This document shows positions 1 through 15,920 of a stretch of DNA of 64,000 nucleotides, in pieces. Position numbers and translations under genes: made by a program. This DNA is from Alnus glutinosa. Taxonomy: Eukaryota; Streptophyta; Magnoliopsida; Fagales; Betulaceae. The stretch lies in NCBI RefSeq assembly GCF_958979055.1, contig NC_084887.1:31535544-31599543 (forward strand), read 5' to 3'. The notes under the pieces are model-generated. The model had not been told where the DNA came from and searched no databases. It saw only the letters and a list, made by a program, of their open reading frames with translations. The first letter of the stretch is position 1; the number at the start of each line of letters is the position of its first letter.

Positions 1-5707
<5,707 letters not shown>

Positions 5708-5801
5708 TGCTGAAGGTACAGAACTCACACAGACAGAAAGAGAGAGAGAGGGAGAAACGTATTATCTGGAAACGAAAAGTGCGTATAGAAGAGAACGTTT
5801 G

Positions 5802-5815
5802 TCTGTATATATGGG
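5802..5815 (-). promoter_or_regulatory. Probable TATA box of the UGP gene
   Basis: On the minus strand the sequence reads CCATATATACAGAC about 95-110 bases upstream of the UGP start codon. It is followed by a pyrimidine-rich leader (CT repeats at about 5735-5755) typical of a plant 5' UTR. Spacing fits a transcription start near 5775. This is inferred from position and motif only. Confidence 0.5.
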
Positions 5816-5995
5816 GGGCGATTGTTGCGTGCGGTGAAAATGACTGATTTTGGAGGGGGTGTGCGTAAATAATAAAAAACAAACAAACGAAGTCTAATCG
5901 TGGCGGAAGCTAACGGGTGTGGTGCTTAGACTCGAGTCCTTGACACCCACACAAAAATAAACGGAAGTCTATTGCGGAGAGAATATGCACCCGAA

Positions 5996-6138
5996 GAATA
6001 ATGATTGTTGTACACCAAGTGTACAACAATCATACAACACCCCTTTACAAGGGGTGGACCTCACACACTGTAAGACCCACCCCTTGTGAAGGGGTGTTGT
6101 ATGATTGTTGTACACATGGTGTACAACAATCACTCCCC
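5996..6138. mobile_element. Near-perfect palindromic foldback element with 9-bp target duplication
   Basis: 6003-6131 is one long inverted repeat: two arms of about 63 bp differing at only about four positions, separated by almost no loop. Each arm contains a smaller hairpin (TTGTACACC.. / ..GTGTACAA) and a CACCCCTT../..AAGGGGTG hairpin. The nonamer GCACCCGAA occurs immediately outside on both sides (5987-5995 and 6139-6147). A 9-bp duplication is typical of Mutator-like elements; the superfamily assignment is inference. Confidence 0.75.
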
Positions 6139-6139
6139 G

Positions 6140-8560
6140 CACCCGAATATGACGACGCTCTCAGCTTTGGCCCGGTCCAATCCTGTAAAAGATTGGCGCC
6201 TCTTTTACGCTAAGGTGACACCTCATCCCAAGTTGATGTCGAAGTCTAGGGGCTCGTGTCAGTAGATTTAACAAACTTTCTTCCTTCTAGTGGCGATGGT
6301 GCGTTTCACGCTGTTGAATTTTTAAAGTTAGAATTTAATTTTTATTTGATCTACGAATTTTGATATTTGGCTTCTTCTTTTTTTAAGTTGGATAAAATAT
6401 AATTTATTTAGAAAAAATTAATAAAATATGATTTATTTTAAAAAATTAAATAAAACATTATTTATTTTTAAAAAATATAAAATCAGAATCATATTATTTT
6501 TTAGAATTCTTTTACCAAACACACCATAAGGTGGGTCGAGATCCTCCAAGTTTTAGGAATTGCCCGGGATATAATTAGCAATGAAATGTTAATAGGGAGC
6601 CACCTTAAAGGAGAGAGAATAAAAAAAAAATCAAAATAAACAAGGTTTAAGGCTAAATGGGTGATCAGATCACCCCTTCATTTTGAGAAGAGGGCTGCCA
6701 ACACCCTAAAATATATAGAAGGTGGTCGGATTATTTCCAAACATATTTTTAGAATAATTTTGATCACTCCTTGAGGGGTGGTCAGCCAAACTTGTGAATT
6801 GATCCCCCTTCGTTTTGAGAAGGGTGGCTAATCACGCTTAAAGACATTTGAAGTAATCGAACTATCTCAAACATGCTTTTAGGGTAATTTGATCACTCAT
6901 TCACTCACTATCTTGAGAGGACAGTCGGCCATCCCCAAATCATATTGGGGTCGTTGAAACACCTTCCAAAGCATGTTTTGGGTGGTCCGGCTACTATTTA
7001 CCTATTTTATAATGGTCAACTATTTTCTTGGTGGCCTAACCTTAAAACTACCACTTCTTCTACCAATTTCTTTTATAAATTTATCATTGAATTTGTTGAA
7101 CCACGTGTTAGTTTCATGTGGTCTCACATATTCAATTTTGAATTTATCCATCTCTTATATGAAGATGGAAAAAAAAAAAAACCAGGAAAAAATTAAAACC
7201 AAACATTTTTCTTTCTTATTATTCCTTCTATGTTCGGGGATATTACTCGCTTTTTGCCGCTCATTGCATAGGAAAGGCTGAAGTTGAGATAATTGCAACC
7301 CCTTTAATGGTAGGGGATCTCATCTAACTTAAGATTGGGTTTAATATAATTCAATCTTTACTATTCGAACATGATCGATTTAAGTTTAGAAACTTATATT
7401 TGTTTTTTTTTTTTTTTTTTTTTTGAAGGGGAAACTTATATTTGTTGGCAACGTGTTAATGTAGTCTTTAAAATTCGAATTGCTCCAATTTTAATCTCTA
7501 CGCAAGGGAACAAAAAGCATGTGACTATTAGTTTGCCCCGACAACTAACTCATAAAAAAAATTAATCTTTAATTTTTTGTTTTTATTAGGAAAATAAAAA
7601 TCTGTCTCTCTGTCTCTCTCCACACCATCTTGCCACCTTAATCGACCACGACCAGCTACCTTTCTTTCTTCCGCATCTAATTTCACCCCATTTCACAATC
7701 CAAAAATCCTCTTTTCGCCAACCCAATTGCCTCACCAAATCAATTCGCAGTCATATTTTGCTTCCTCGTACTCCATTTCTTTGTTTCGTTTTATTTTTAT
7801 TATTATTATTATTATTATATTTTTATTTTTTAAGTGATTTTACACCATCAGATAAATAAATTGAGAATGGATATTATGTGATATTTACTGTACGTCGTTG
7901 TCAAGATACGCAATTATGTGATCAGATAATGAGTTTTTAATTAATTAATATCACACTCGTACGAGATTAATTTTTTTCTAATCCACCATTAATATCACAC
8001 TCACACACATTCCAATTGTGTGTACGTCCAAATCCAACATTTTCATAGTTCCAATATGCGGCCCTTTGCCTCCAAGGTAGAGTCACAACAAAAAATCGTC
8101 AAGAAAGGAAAATACAACCACACACAACATAAACAATATATATATCATGATTCAAAACTTGAGTTGAGTGTCCTCTAAATCCAAGCTCCCACCAACCATC
8201 AGGGGAGGGCAGATGCGGCTAATGATGCATCGCTTGAGCTATGAGGTGAATTGAGTTGGATCCTCTTCCTTTTAATGTTTTAGAATTATTATATATAGTT
8301 TTTACATTTTTTAATTGTGATCGACACGTGTCACAATATGATCGGGTGCAGATGCGTTAATATAACGGATTCTGTCATCTTTTTTAACATTAGTGACCTA
8401 TTTGTTATTTTTGCTTAAAGAAATGATTGTCGTATGTTCAACTCTTGTTCTAGTGCCCCATATTTTAAGACATAAGGCGAGGCGTCACAGTATGATAATT
8501 GATAGAATATTAGAATTGCATATGATCAATAATCAGGCGCTATACTTAAAATCTGTGTCA
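6140..8560. other. Intergenic stretch, mostly unassigned AT-rich DNA with a degenerate repeat
   Basis: No gene recognised. Between about 6660 and 6960 there are several degenerate copies of a unit containing GATCACCCCTT..TTGAGAAG.GGG..GCC (near 6663, 6762, 6801 and 6889), probably an old repetitive element. A poly-T run is at about 7408-7425, TTA trinucleotide repeats are near 7797-7820, and CT-rich sequence is near 7600-7620. Short frames here look non-coding. Confidence 0.45.
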
Positions 8561-8740
8561 ATAAGTAAAAACTTAGAAGTTAAGTTTTCTTTTAATATAA
8601 ACATTATGCGTAACATAGTTTACAAATTTCAAGGACGAAATTCTATTAAGGGGGAAGGAATGTAGAGCCCAGATTTTAAGAAATAAAATATAACGTTTTA
8701 AAATAGAAATTTAAGATACAGTAAAAGGCGGGGCGTTACA
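8560..8740 (+). mobile_element. Remnant 3' end of a Ty3/gypsy-type retrotransposon with shrunken LTR
   Basis: The sequence around 8628-8660 (TTCAAGGACGAAATTCTATT followed by the purine tract AAGGGGGAAGGAA) is the usual junction of pol end and polypurine tract in plant gypsy elements. It is followed by TGTAGAGCCC (8661-8670), and about 70 bp later by GGGCGTTACA (8731-8740), an imperfect inverted match as expected for LTR termini TGTAACGCCC..GGGCGTTACA. A real LTR is far longer, so this is a deleted relic. Family assignment is from memory of the motif, not a search. Confidence 0.45.
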
Positions 8741-8741
8741 C

Positions 8742-8856
8742 TTGTACAATTCCAACAACTTTTTTTTTTTTTCAAACTAACCATTGAATCTATCTGTATA
8801 CATGTGAGCCATACATATCTAATGGTTGATCTTAAAAAAAATTGTTAGAGTTGTAC
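8742..8856. mobile_element. MITE-like foldback, copy 1 of a local pair
   Basis: Begins GTACAATTCCAACAACTTTT and ends ..GTTAGAGTTGTAC, an imperfect terminal inverted repeat, with AT-rich interior containing CTAACCATTGAAT and AATGGTTGAT. It is closely related to 9043-9162, which has the same ends and interior. It lies directly after the gypsy remnant. Confidence 0.5.
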
Positions 8857-9042
8857 CAATATCTCTTTTGCTTATCCCATAAAGTATTGATAAAGGGAAG
8901 TGATTCATGCTCAACCATCCCACAACCAAGACACATGGGGTGTGACCCATGCACCTAATGTGTCTTGGGGTAGTAGGATAGTTGTGTAAGGGTTGTAATT
9001 TTATCATTTCTCAAATTGCTATACAACTATTGACACAACTTT

Positions 9043-9162
9043 AGTACAATTCCAACAACTTTTTTTCAAACTAACCATTGGATATATATTTTTTACACTT
9101 GAGTCCTATATATCAAATGGTTAATTTTTTTTTTTAAAAAAAAAAAGTGGTTGGAGTTGTAC
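9043..9162. mobile_element. MITE-like foldback, copy 2 of a local pair
   Basis: Same ends as the copy at 8742-8856: GTACAATTCCAACAAC on the left and GGTTGGAGTTGTAC on the right, with the shared interior CAAACTAACCATTGGAT. The roughly 190 bp between the copies has no gene. Confidence 0.5.
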
Positions 9163-9276
9163 AGAAGTTGTAAATGTATAATATTTTTAAAGTATTTAAT
9201 CACTTTTTAAACTACAGTGAACTATTTGTCAAAACTTCAAATTATATGCGTAGATCAATTTTGTATTTATCCCTTT

Positions 9277-9458
9277 CAGGGGCGGACCTGCATAGGGGCC
9301 TTGCCCCCTCCCGCCCCAAAAGTTTTCACTTTAAAAAAAAAAAATCAAAAAAAAATAATTTTACCCCTAATTTATTTAATTTTTTTAGTTTTGCCCCCTC
9401 AAAATTATTATTTTTTTAATTTGGCCCCTCCATTTGTACAAGCCTGGGTCCACCGCTG
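9277..9458. mobile_element. hAT-type MITE, copy 1 (CAGGGGCGGACC termini)
   Basis: Starts CAGGGGCGGACCTG and ends GGGTCCACCGCTG, an imperfect terminal inverted repeat. It is flanked by ATCCCTTT (9269-9276) and AACCCTTT (9459-9466), an 8-bp target duplication with one mismatch, which is the hAT hallmark. The interior alternates GCCCC-rich blocks with A/T runs. A sister copy lies about 200 bp downstream. Confidence 0.75.
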
Positions 9459-9660
9459 AACCCTTTAATTAAAAAATATTTTTAAAAAATAAAATAAAAT
9501 TAGCCACCCAATTTTCCAAAATACTATACATTCTACTTTATAAATTTTTATCTACTCTATTAAAACAATATTTTAATTTTTTTTTTTTAAATTAATCTTC
9601 TGTTTCTCTCTCCTCCTTATCTCTCTTATCGGTCGTCCTCGTACATCCTAATGCTGCCCC

Positions 9661-9852
9661 AAGGGCGGACCCATTAAGGGGCCAGGGGGACCAAGCCCCC
9701 CCCGAAGCCTCAAGATTTTTTTTTAAAAAAAAAAAATCTAAAAAAAAATTTAAAATTAAAATTTTACCCCTAATTTTTTTTTTTTATTTTACCCCTCTAA
9801 ATTTTTCTTTTCAATTTGACCCCTCTAAATTGTCAAGTCTGGTCTGCCGCTG
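9661..9852. mobile_element. hAT-type MITE, copy 2
   Basis: Starts AAGGGCGGACCC and ends GGTCTGCCGCTG, with the same internal layout as 9277-9458 (TTTTACCCCTAATTT, TTGACCCCTC). It is bracketed by a perfect 8-bp repeat GCTGCCCC at 9653-9660 and 9853-9860, supporting hAT-type insertion independent of copy 1. Confidence 0.75.
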
Positions 9853-9859
9853 GCTGCCC

Positions 9860-9913
9860 CACTCGCCATTGTCCCTCTTTGAAGCTCAATCATGCCCATG
9901 CTCAACTCAAACT

Positions 9914-9946
<33 letters not shown>

Positions 9947-10011
9947 TTGAAGAAGCCCATTCCGTCCCGTGAAGCCGAAAAAGACCTGTTCCATATATAT
10001 ATATATATATG

Positions 10012-10046
<35 letters not shown>

Positions 10047-10890
10047 AATAAAAAAAATGACAAAAATTATTTGGCTTTGCTATCGTTGCTATAGCTATAT
10101 ATATTTATCTAGCAAGTAGCAACTATGTCAAATGAGCTCAAAAAAAAAAAAAAAACTGTAGATAGAGAGAGTCCAATGTAATTTTTTTTTTTATAGATAA
10201 GTCCAATGTAATGTTATTTTTATATGGTACTGACTAATTTTTGGCTTTAAAAAAAAAAAAGCTCTTGGATCAGAGTTTAAACTCTGATCCGGTTGAGCTT
10301 CAGATACACCATCCCATAAAGAGATCCTGCAACTGTTGTCAAATATTTATCTTAATCTATTTCATTTCTTCGAAAGCTAGTTAGGAGCTAATTCATATGG
10401 AGTTCTCTTGGTAGTACTCACAATGGTAATATTCATCATGGCCACAACCATCATTAGATGCATTTTCACTCTACTTTCACCTTTTAAGTCTCTCTCGGAG
10501 TCCCTCCAAAATAATGAGGTGCTAGTTGTTTGTCTGGATTGAATTTTTCTAATGATTTTCTTGTAATTGGTTTCTTTTTTTTTTTTTTTAATGATTTTTG
10601 CTGCTATTGTTATATGTTTATGATGTATTTAAATATATAAAAGAATAAAAAAGATAGCAACATTAAGATGACAAAAAGAATTAATTATTGTATGATGGGT
10701 TATGCTATTTGTTATACTCTTATTTCGTTAGACTGACATTGTTAAAAAAAGAAAATTAAAAGAAAATTACATTGTTAAAAAAATAAAATTAAAAAAAATC
10801 ACGTCCTCATCTCCTCCTTTTTTTTTCTTTTTTTTTTTTTTTTCTTTTTTTTTATGAATAAAATTACATCCTCATCTTGATCATCTCACT
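9860..10890. other. Intergenic, homopolymer and microsatellite rich
   Basis: No gene seen. Contains a poly-T tract at about 9916-9945, TA then GA microsatellites at about 9993-10045, and several A/T runs. The frames through these tracts are low-complexity translations and not credible proteins. Confidence 0.5.
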
Positions 10891-10892
10891 TA

Positions 10893-11385
10893 TGTTCCGT
10901 TTGTTTCGACGTAAAATGATTTCCGTCATAAAATAATTTCTTCGAAATCATTTTCAAAAAATATGATTTTCTCAAAAATATTTTTCGGTGTTTGGCTCGC
11001 ATGAAAAAATTACAAAAATACAAAAATCAGAGTTTGACAAATGTCGCCGGAATCCGGCAACGTCCGGTCGCCGTTGCCGGATTCTGGCGCCGGCAGGATA
11101 CTGACGACCGGATGTTGTCGGACTCCGGCACCGATTGGATTCCGACGATCGACAATTACTAAATTCTGACAATCGGATATCAAACGTGCATGTAAAAACG
11201 AAGAGTTTAATTTCGAAAAACGATTTACGGTTTTAAAAATCGTAAATCGTTTTTCGAAAATTAAAGAAGCTTTTACGGTCAAACTGAAAACGATTTTCGT
11301 TGACCATTATTTTCGCTCTTACCAAACACCGTAAAATGCCGAAATCATTTTTCAGAAATCATTTTACATCGAAACAAACGAAGCA
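10893..11385. mobile_element. Foldback element with CCGGAATCCGG-rich core, copy 1
   Basis: The left end (TGTTCCGTTTGTTTCGACGT..) and right end (..CATCGAAACAAACGAAGCA) form terminal inverted repeats of more than 100 bp, reaching inward to CGGTGTTTGG on both sides. The element is flanked by TTA on each side (10890-10892 and 11386-11388), a 3-bp duplication of the PIF/Harbinger type. The centre (about 11040-11160) is a GC-rich array of degenerate GCCGGAATCCGGCAAC-like units, unlike the AT-rich surroundings. A second copy of the family is at 49818-50583. Confidence 0.75.
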
Positions 11386-11802
11386 TTATTTTATTTTATT
11401 TTTAAACACCACCACATCAGTTCAATAAATAAATGAAAAAGAGTGATATACAAGAATAACAAGTAGAATCTTATGGTACAGTTGTGTAATACAAACCCGG
11501 TGCATTGTATTTGTAGGATAGCTTACGAGTTGCGATTGAGTCTGAGGTAGTCAACTCCAGGGGTTGACTCCAATGGTTTCCGTTGGGTCCAATGGGTAAT
11601 TAGGGCACGTCTTAGAGTTGGGCCTATGATGAGATGGATAGGAGCTTGGGTTCATCTAATGGGCTAATGAAATATCTTTTGAGCTTGATAAAAAAGAATA
11701 TATATATATATATATATATATGGGCTTAGAGAAGTACCAGATTTTTTAAATTGAGCTCATTTGAGGTATTAGTATATAAAAAGTTATATATTTTTTTTTA
11801 AA
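11386..11802. other. Spacer without gene
   Basis: AT-rich spacer with a TA microsatellite at about 11697-11720. Nothing coding or regulatory could be supported. Confidence 0.4.
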
Positions 11803-11990
11803 GAAAAATGCTAGAAATACTAAATATTTTATTAAGAGATGGGTACTAAGATGATGTAAAGCTTATTAATTGATACCCGTAGCATTTCTTTTTATTAATT
11901 GTTTCCATCATCTCCAATGAATAAGCTCTATATCATCTTAGTATCCATCTCTTCGTAAAAGATTTGGTACTTCTAGTATTTCTCATTTTT
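11803..11990. mobile_element. Foldback MITE of about 190 bp
   Basis: The left arm (AGAAATACTAAATATTTT..AAGAGATGGGTACTAAG) is the inverted counterpart of the right arm (..CTTAGTATCCATCTCTTCG..TTTGGTACTTCTAG), pairing over about 80 bp including ATGATG/CATCAT and AGCTTATT/AATAAGCT blocks. No coding capacity. Similar T-rich/A-rich sequence on both sides hides the exact target duplication. Confidence 0.65.
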
Positions 11991-12000
11991 TAAAGAAAAA

Positions 12001-12192
12001 AATGTAAAATCAGTTCGTATAGTTTACTTGATTTATAATTAACTCTATATGGTATCAAAATAAAATCATAAGTCCCTGGAGTATGCAAAAAATACAAATT
12101 ACTTCCTGCAGTCAAATTCCGTTAAAACACTTTACGGATTCCATTAGCACGCCACGTCAATGCCAATAAAATCATAACACCTATTACTGTTA

Positions 12193-12247
<55 letters not shown>

Positions 12248-12600
12248 TAAAAAGTTAAATAAATTTAAAAACTTTATAAATTTTTTTTAAAAAAGTTATT
12301 AAGGAAAAAACCAAAAAATAGTTGGGAGTGGCCGTGGGCCACTCGAAGGCCACCCCCAGTGGTGGTTCTAGGGTTGCTCGAAGGCCATCCTAGAGGTAAT
12401 ATTTATATCTTTTTATTAATAGTGACATGTATCGTAATTTTATTGGTGTTGATGTGGTACACTAATAGAATCCGTCGAGTGTTTTGACTAGATAGAGTGA
12501 TTTGTATTCTTAGCATACTCCAAGGACATTTGATTTCATTTTGATATCACATAAAGTTAATCGTAAATCAGGTAAATTACATAGACTGATTTTGCAATTT
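12001..12600. mobile_element. Large foldback element (~190-bp arms) centred on a TA microsatellite
   Basis: The left arm starts TGTAAAATCAGTTCGTATAG and the right arm ends CATAGACTGATTTTGCAATT. The arms pair through TTGATTTATAATTAACT, TATCAAAATAAAATCA, GTCCCTGGAGTATGC and ACGGATTCCATTAG to about 190 bp in. The middle contains (TA)n at about 12195-12243 and a GC-richer GGGAGTGGCCGTGGGCCACTC segment, itself a small palindrome. Confidence 0.65.
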
Positions 12601-14814
12601 TATTTATTTATTTATTTTCAAATGGCAACTTTGAAAAATTTATATTAGAAGGAAGATTGTGACGCATGACCGTTTAGATTTGTAGCATTTTTCTTTCCTA
12701 GAGCATCAGAGATTTAGATCGAGTTTTCTGCATCTTGGATTCAGAAGGAGAAACGAAAGAGATGGGTTCTGTGTGGAGTGTGACGGAGATTTGGAGAAGG
12801 CGAGAGAGCAAGAAAGATAAGAAAATAAATGAATAAAAAAATATAAAAGTAGGAAAGATAAAAAAAAAGAATAAAATAAGAGTGAAAAATAATATTTAAT
12901 TAATATAGGAAAAATTAAAGAAATCTATTGTGTAATGTTTTTTTATAAGGAATAAAAAGTGGTTTAGTTCTCTAAATTTTTCAGAAAATAATTGGGTGTT
13001 TGCTGCTAATGCTCTCAGTATCTTACCTTTTTTTTAAAAAATTTATTTATTATGATTTGACGAGCTGACTTAATGGAAGAGGTTTTTTGCTCAATAAATT
13101 ATAGTTTAAGAAGATTGAGTGCGAAAAGTAGTAGATTCTAGGAGCAGCATGTAAATAAATAGTAATTTAGGATAGATTAAAATGTAAAGCTCCTCAGCCT
13201 AAGGGGTATTAGCAACCGTTTCCAATTGTTATTCTTTTCTCAAGGGTAGGTGCTTATGCGTTATTCACCCATTTGTCACTGGAAACACCACTTTCCTATG
13301 TATATATACAGAGAGAGATAAATAAGAGCACTTATAAATAGCTATTTAAATTTAGTTTTTCTCTAAATTTTTAACAAAACACATAAAAACTACAATTTAA
13401 AAAGTGACTAGCTAAATAAACAAAAATAACATTTTAAAGTTAAATTTAAAAAAAAAAAAATTTAAAGACCTCGTTGTGATTGCTTTCGTGCCTTAAAAAG
13501 TTAAAAGTGACCATCATATATACCTTTTTTTCTTTTTCTTTTGGGGGGGGGGGGGGGGTTTGGACGAGACTATTAAAAGACCATTCCCTTCAAAGAAATT
13601 ACGTGGCGGATAGACAGCAGGATAACAATTGTCTATCTCCCTAGTTGGATCCTCTTGCAACTGTTGACTTTCACGTCCTTTCCACAAGTACGTAGTATGA
13701 ACCCAGTTTAACCAAAGTTCTGGTGAGAGACCAAAAGAGACGTAAAGAAAGCATAGAGAGACCAAAAGAGACGTAAAGAACTCATTGAGTGAAGTAAAAT
13801 ATCATTCTTTTTTTTTTTTTATATAGATATTCTTTTGAAGATTATTAAGTACGTATCATGATAATTGATATTCAGGACTCAGGAGTGTTTCATTTTGAGA
13901 AATGCTCAATATTATACTTACTTTTATAATTTAGAATACTCTACAAGAGTAGAAGTTTGGATTTATTTGATAATCCTGAACACTGGCAAGCATTAAAACA
14001 ATAAAAAAAAAAAAAGATATGTAGTCTAATGATTGATTTAAAAATATTAATTTAATAATAATAATTAAAAAAAAAAAAGAATAAAAGAGGTTATCAGGTG
14101 ACATAATATCTATAGAATATTGCACCAAAAGTAACTTCATAATATCTAAAGACATGTTGCCAGATGTCGAGTTTTTACGCCCCTTGCATTTTGGTTAAGC
14201 TACAAGCAAAATGCTATCAGCAATTAATTACAATTCCTAAAAATAGATACAATCATTAATTAGTTTAAAACTCCAACAATTTAATTTGTACATCTACCAA
14301 ATGTGATTTTGCATAACCATGGCCCTTGCATTTAGATTAAGATTAATTTTTAACTCTCTCTCTCTCTTTATATATATAGGGATGCCATTTAAATTTTTTT
14401 TTATAATTTTATATTTAGATTGTAAGGAATTCTATTGTTGGCCGATTACAAGGGACATATTATAAGAGATTATAATCCAAATTTTAAATAATGTAGTCCC
14501 ATGTCTAAATGAGGTGGCCCTAATGATGGGTTCAAGCTAAATTCATTGGGTCGACGTGAATACTCCATATTGTAAAGAGTACTAACTCAGGCCTACGCAG
14601 TTTTTTTGACCAATTCTCTCAATTGCAGCCAATGATGATAATTAGCTGCGCAATACCGGATCGCTTCCCTTAATTAGTAAAGAAAGTGAGCCAATATCAT
14701 ATCAACAGGATCTGAGAATCATCGCATTAATAACGCACACCACTCCCATTTTCGATGAAACATATAAATGATTAAATGTCTCTCTTGCCTTTCTCATTTA
14801 AGGAGTAAATTGAG
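12600..14814. other. Gene-poor AT-rich spacer
   Basis: No credible gene on either strand. Notable only for simple sequence: a run of about 15 G at 13543-13558, poly-T/poly-A runs, and a near repeat of GAGACCAAAAGAGACGTAAAG at about 13721-13780. Short frames have no recognisable domains. Confidence 0.45.
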
Positions 14815-15125
14815 CATTTAATGCCACATAACTTGTGGTAAGGAGGGGCAGAGATACCCCTTTAGCCAAGTAGGTAAGTAATCCATACGCTTGACAAAAC
14901 GTGGTAGAAGTCAGCTTGGACACCGGTCCATCCCATGGCAAGCCAAGGTATAAAAAAGGTGAACCCATAGATACTTCAAAACATCTATTTATATTACACA
15001 TTGATTCTTCTGATTCAGAGCGAGATTGCCATTTCATCCTAAGATACCTCCTGACTTAAATATTAGAGGTATCACTCGCCAGCTAACCCCGATATGCCTC
15101 TAGGCCTTTTCTTATTTTGTGTAGA
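14815..15125 (+). mobile_element. LTR fragment (Ty3/gypsy Tat-like), probable solo or truncated LTR
   Basis: The segment has the layout of the transcribed part of a plant gypsy LTR: TATA-like GGTATAAAAAAGGTG at about 14946-14960, a polypyrimidine-containing leader, then CTCCTGACTTAAATATTAGA, which resembles the conserved CTGACTTAAGCATCGGAG block seen near the 3' end of Tat/Ogre LTRs. No internal gag-pol sequence lies next to it. Assignment rests on motif memory, so confidence is moderate. Confidence 0.4.
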
Positions 15126-15531
15126 AAATGTGGCGTGTTACATAGTTTGAATAGTGAAGCGTATGGAAGTGCAATGAACAAATTTAGGCTCTATCAACTA
15201 TGTGCACCATTTTTTTTTCTTTTTTTGTAGCCTTTTTCTTCGTTCAATTAGTTCTCTCTTTTTTTTTCTTTCCTAAAAAAGTATGTGCGCCATTAAATTC
15301 GTTGTACAGGCTGTACAGCTTTGAAAAGTGACTTGATCATGTGTGAATGTGGTTGAACAACGGAATCATAAATGTTCTATAATTGATCACGTCTACGAAA
15401 TACAATTAAATTACATCAAATAAATATAACTAAAAAAATAAAAATAAAAACTCACAATTTTCTCTACAAATTCTAGAAGCACGTTATTTTACGCAAGCGT
15501 AATTTGTCGGGGACTCTAATATGCCTCCTTA

Positions 15532-15917
15532 GGGCATTAGCAGTAGATTTCTAACTATTTTTTCTATATTTAGGGAATAAAACTACTTTTTGCTTCCCTA
15601 TAAAAAAATACCCCACAATAAATTCCCTTATTTTTTCCTATATCAATTAAATATTATTTTTTTTACTTTTATTTTATTCTTTTTATCTCTTTCCTATTTT
15701 TTTTCTCTTCCCTATATCAATTAATTATATTTCTTTTATATTAAAATAATACATAGGGAATGAATAGTAGATATGTATACATTGAGAATCACTATTCATT
15801 CCCAACCCCCTCATCTAAATATAGGGCATCTGCTGTGAGAAGTTTTTTGATATTTTTTATGAAATTTTCTTTAAATATAGGAAGGGAACCAATATAGAGT
15901 AACTGCTACTAGTGCCC
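15532..15917. mobile_element. Tourist-like (PIF/Harbinger) MITE
   Basis: The left end GGGCATTAGCAGTAG and right end CTGCTACTAGTGCCC are terminal inverted repeats, flanked on both sides by TTA (15529-15531, 15918-15920). The interior repeats TTCCCTATATCAATTAA, and AGGGAATGAATAGTAG / CTATTCATTCCC form a second inverted pair. A 3-bp TTA duplication with GGGCAT ends fits PIF/Harbinger MITEs. Confidence 0.75.
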
Positions 15918-15920
15918 TTA

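Noticed and set aside
11010..11282. Minus-strand frames in the GC-rich segment
   Set aside because: Translation of the CCGGAATCCGG-type repeats inside a foldback transposon.
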